Source: Megamonas hypermegale (GTDB lineage: Bacteria > Bacillota > Negativicutes > Selenomonadales > Selenomonadaceae). Taken from it: a DNA stretch of 17,211 bases. Within the stretch, counting starts at the first letter, position 1. The number at the start of each line of letters is the position of its first letter. Under the pieces are notes generated by a model. That model searched no databases and had not been told where the DNA came from. It worked only from the letters and a program-made list of their open reading frames with translations. The translations under genes were made by a program, and so were the position numbers. The DNA is taken from positions 2,508-19,718 of the forward strand of contig DCFC01000031.1 in the NCBI GenBank assembly GCA_002314325.1, in the 5' to 3' direction. Of this stretch, positions 15,721 to 17,211 are shown piece by piece.

Positions 15721-15803
15721 ATGTTACAAAAATGCCCGATTTTGTAACATGACACATATTTTCGAGCGACCATTTTACAAAAACGGGCATTTTTGTAAAA
15801 TGG
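15721..15803. repeat. Twin hairpins with complementary loops (inverted pair of palindromes)
   Basis: Hairpin A has perfect 11-bp arms (15721-15731, 15740-15750) around ATGCCCGA. Hairpin B has perfect 14-bp arms (15770-15783, 15790-15803) around CGGGCA. The two loops are complementary over six bases (TGCCCG with CGGGCA). The cores of A and B are also inverted copies of each other, differing at one of 22 positions, so the 83-base region can fold as two hairpins with kissing loops or as one long stem. It lies between convergent htpG and the HEPN gene, after the htpG terminator and five bases past the HEPN stop. No U-tract follows either hairpin on either strand. Confidence 0.8.
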
Positions 15804-15807
15804 TTTA

Positions 15808-16212
15808 TCAAAATTGTTTTATATCTTTGCCATAATGCTCGATTAAGGCTGTTTCTATCTTTTGAAATTCGGGGATGTATTTCGTTATGATTTCCTGAAC
15901 CATTGTTTGTGCCTGTTGGCTGTCATAGATATGGGTTATCGTATTACGAGCCTTCAGCATACTGAGCCAGACATCTTCATCAATAAAATCATAGCATTTA
16001 TACGCTGCTTTAATAATTTCCCGCGGTGAACCAGTAGAATAAGAAGAAATACCTTCATAAGCCAGAAGCTCTTTAAATAATTTCCAGCTTAAATCAAATT
16101 GTATGCCGAATTTATAACATATTCCGCTGATAATAAACTCATTGGATAGATTTTCATTGGAGGCATTAGACAAAATATTTAAGTGGTGAGAGAATTTGTT
16201 ATATTTTTGCAT
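15808..16212 (-). CDS. HEPN-domain protein, HI0074/HepT-like (nucleotidyltransferase substrate-binding type)
   Basis: The 134-residue, all-helical protein matches the HI0074-type nucleotidyltransferase-associated family: FDLSWKLFKELLAYEGI (39-55), TGSPREIIKAAY (60-71), VWLSMLKARNTITHIYD (81-97). The last contains the RX4HXY motif (Arg89, His94, Tyr96) of HepT toxins, where R and H are RNase residues and Tyr is AMPylated by the partner MNT antitoxin. That partner, normally adjacent, is absent on both sides within the window. The ATG follows the Cof-type HAD stop by three bases (TAATTCATG) with no strong ribosome binding site, suggesting translational coupling. Activity as a toxin versus an orphan accessory protein is not resolved. 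Confidence 0.85.
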   Translation of the reverse strand: MQKYNKFSHHLNILSNASNENLSNEFIISGICYKFGIQFDLSWKLFKELLAYEGISSYSTGSPREIIKAAYKCYDFIDEDVWLSMLKARNTITHIYDSQQAQTMVQEIITKYIPEFQKIETALIEHYGKDIKQF

Positions 16213-16215
16213 GAA

Positions 16216-17013
16216 TTATTTATCCAAAATATATTTTTCAATACCGTAGGCTACGCCGTCTTCAAATACAGACGGAACAATCACTTTGGCGGCAGTGCGC
16301 GCTTTTACGCTGCCGTTGGCCATTGCCATGCCGAAGCCGATTTCCGACAGGATTTCCACATCATTATCGCCGTCGCCGAAAAAGAAGCTGTCTTTTTTGT
16401 CTATATGAAGCTGCTCTAAAACTTTCAGTGCACCGGTGGCTTTAGAATTGGATTTGGCATAAACTTCCACGTGGCAGTAATTATGGTTCATATCCTCAAC
16501 GTATGTTATATCCTGCGGCAGACTGTCAATGACATATTGTCTGTCAGCGTGCGTCGGTGAGTCGATTTCCATTTTGTATATATCGATATCGTCCAGATTG
16601 AAATCAAGGCATAACTGTTTTTCACCGATGCCGTATTTTGCCAGACGGCTGATTAAATAAGTGAATTTTTTATTTACGTAGGCATCGCGTTCGCCCTGCA
16701 ATGTATATTCCATATGATGGTTTTCGCAAGTTTTACAGATATTGTATACAAAATCCTTATTAAGCGGAGCACGGTAAATGATTTTGTCGTGAAAATAAAT
16801 AACAGCGCCGTTTAAGAGTACATAGCCATCAAAACCGAAGTTGCGGATTTTTTCATCGAGAAAGGCATACGAGCGGCCGCTGGCGATGAATACATAATGT
16901 CCCTGCGATTGCAGCTTGCGGATAGTTTCAGCCACTTTCGGCCTTATATAGCGATAATCGGGATGCGTTCCTTCGATTAATGTTCCGTCTATATCAAAAA
17001 ATACTGCTTTCAT
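16216..17013 (-). CDS. Cof-type HAD-IIB family phosphatase
   Basis: The 265-residue protein is a HAD hydrolase with a large C2 cap. Motif I is FFDIDGTLIEG (Asp7, Asp9), motif II is ASGRS near residue 45, the lysine of motif III is in the SNSKATGALKVLEQL block, and motif IV is FFFGDGDNDVEILSEIGFGMAMANG. This arrangement is that of the Cof/YbjI/YidA sugar- or pyridoxal-phosphate phosphatases; the substrate cannot be read. The ATG has AGAGG 11 bases upstream and an extended -10 promoter near 17065. The HEPN gene follows after three bases, so the two are probably co-transcribed. Confidence 0.9.
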   Translation of the reverse strand: MKAVFFDIDGTLIEGTHPDYRYIRPKVAETIRKLQSQGHYVFIASGRSYAFLDEKIRNFGFDGYVLLNGAVIYFHDKIIYRAPLNKDFVYNICKTCENHHMEYTLQGERDAYVNKKFTYLISRLAKYGIGEKQLCLDFNLDDIDIYKMEIDSPTHADRQYVIDSLPQDITYVEDMNHNYCHVEVYAKSNSKATGALKVLEQLHIDKKDSFFFGDGDNDVEILSEIGFGMAMANGSVKARTAAKVIVPSVFEDGVAYGIEKYILDK

Positions 17014-17060
17014 CTAAGCTAAAACCTCTTTTCATGTATATTTGCGTGATTGGTTATAAT

Positions 17061-17069
17061 ATTATATCA
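17061..17069 (-). promoter_or_regulatory. Extended -10 promoter for the Cof-HAD/HEPN pair
   Basis: The minus strand reads TGATATAAT, an exact TGn-TATAAT extended -10, about 48 bases before the ATG at 17013. No good -35 hexamer is seen. Confidence 0.55.
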
Positions 17070-17122
17070 TAACATTAAGAGAAGTACTGAGATTTTAAAT
17101 GAAAAATTTATGTGAATTATGT

Positions 17123-17211
17123 CTGTTGTATTAGTAAAACATCGAGCCTTTAAGTCAGCAGTATAATAGTTTATATTCGCTGCCTGTTGTCACTTAACCT
17201 CACTAAATATA
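17123..17211 (+). repeat. Dispersed palindromic element, copy 3 (truncated by window end)
   Basis: This begins with CTGTTGT and TAGTAAAACATC as in copy 1, then the arm AGCAGTATAATAGTTTATATT (17157-17177), which matches copy 2 at 20 of 21 positions. The next 34 bases match copy 2 at 28 positions, the last 21 being identical. The right arm lies beyond the window. It is intergenic, upstream of the Cof-type HAD gene. Confidence 0.8.

Noticed and set aside
15721..15803. Twin hairpins as a CRISPR-like or simple bidirectional terminator
   Set aside because: There are only two units in inverted orientation with no spacers, and no U-tract on either strand.

Overview
The window reads as chromosomal DNA from a Firmicute that has an outer membrane, most likely a member of the Negativicutes (Selenomonas/Megamonas/Veillonella type). 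The inference rests on mixed traits. Firmicute-style features are strong AGGAGG ribosome binding sites, frequent TTG starts, a SpoIID/LytB protein, a spoIID-queA-tgt-yajC gene order and a CIRCE/HrcA heat-shock operator. Against these stands a full-length HAE-1 RND efflux pump of the kind that spans a two-membrane envelope. Genus is not resolved from sequence alone.

Bases 1-7737, all on the minus strand, hold a tightly packed housekeeping operon. Read in transcription order it is: HAD phosphatase, tsaE, tsaB, rimI, lgt, spoIID-like, queA, (repeat element), tgt, yajC, 5-formyl-THF cyclo-ligase. Most junctions are 2-18 bases or overlaps (ATGA for tsaB/rimI, TGAATG for rimI/lgt). The one loose junction is queA/tgt, where a palindromic dispersed element sits. 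The cluster combines tRNA modification (t6A37 by TsaE/TsaB, queuosine by QueA/Tgt), ribosomal protein acetylation, envelope biogenesis (Lgt, SpoIID, YajC) and folate salvage.

Bases 7738-12925 hold a resistance-type module: marR (minus) divergent from a two-gene RND operon (plus; adaptor and inner-membrane pump, no outer-membrane factor). The 250-base divergent region has separate promoters for each side, a perfect 15-bp palindrome at a MarR-operator position, and a perfect 13-bp stem hairpin between the pump promoter and its ribosome binding site.

Bases 12887-15703 hold a small secreted protein of unknown function with its own promoter and palindromes, then htpG (Hsp90), preceded by a sigma70-type promoter and a perfect CIRCE element and followed by a terminator.

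Bases 15721-17211 hold an unusual pair of hairpins with complementary loops, then, on the minus strand, a Cof-type HAD phosphatase followed 3 bases later by a HEPN (HI0074/HepT-like) protein lacking an adjacent nucleotidyltransferase partner.

Three copies of an intergenic palindromic element occur: at 1-59 (minus, cut by the window edge), 2245-2342 (plus) and 17123-17211 (plus, cut by the edge). No stretch without a gene exceeds 300 bases; the largest (8248-8497) is described. I see no tRNA, rRNA, CRISPR array, transposase or phage gene.
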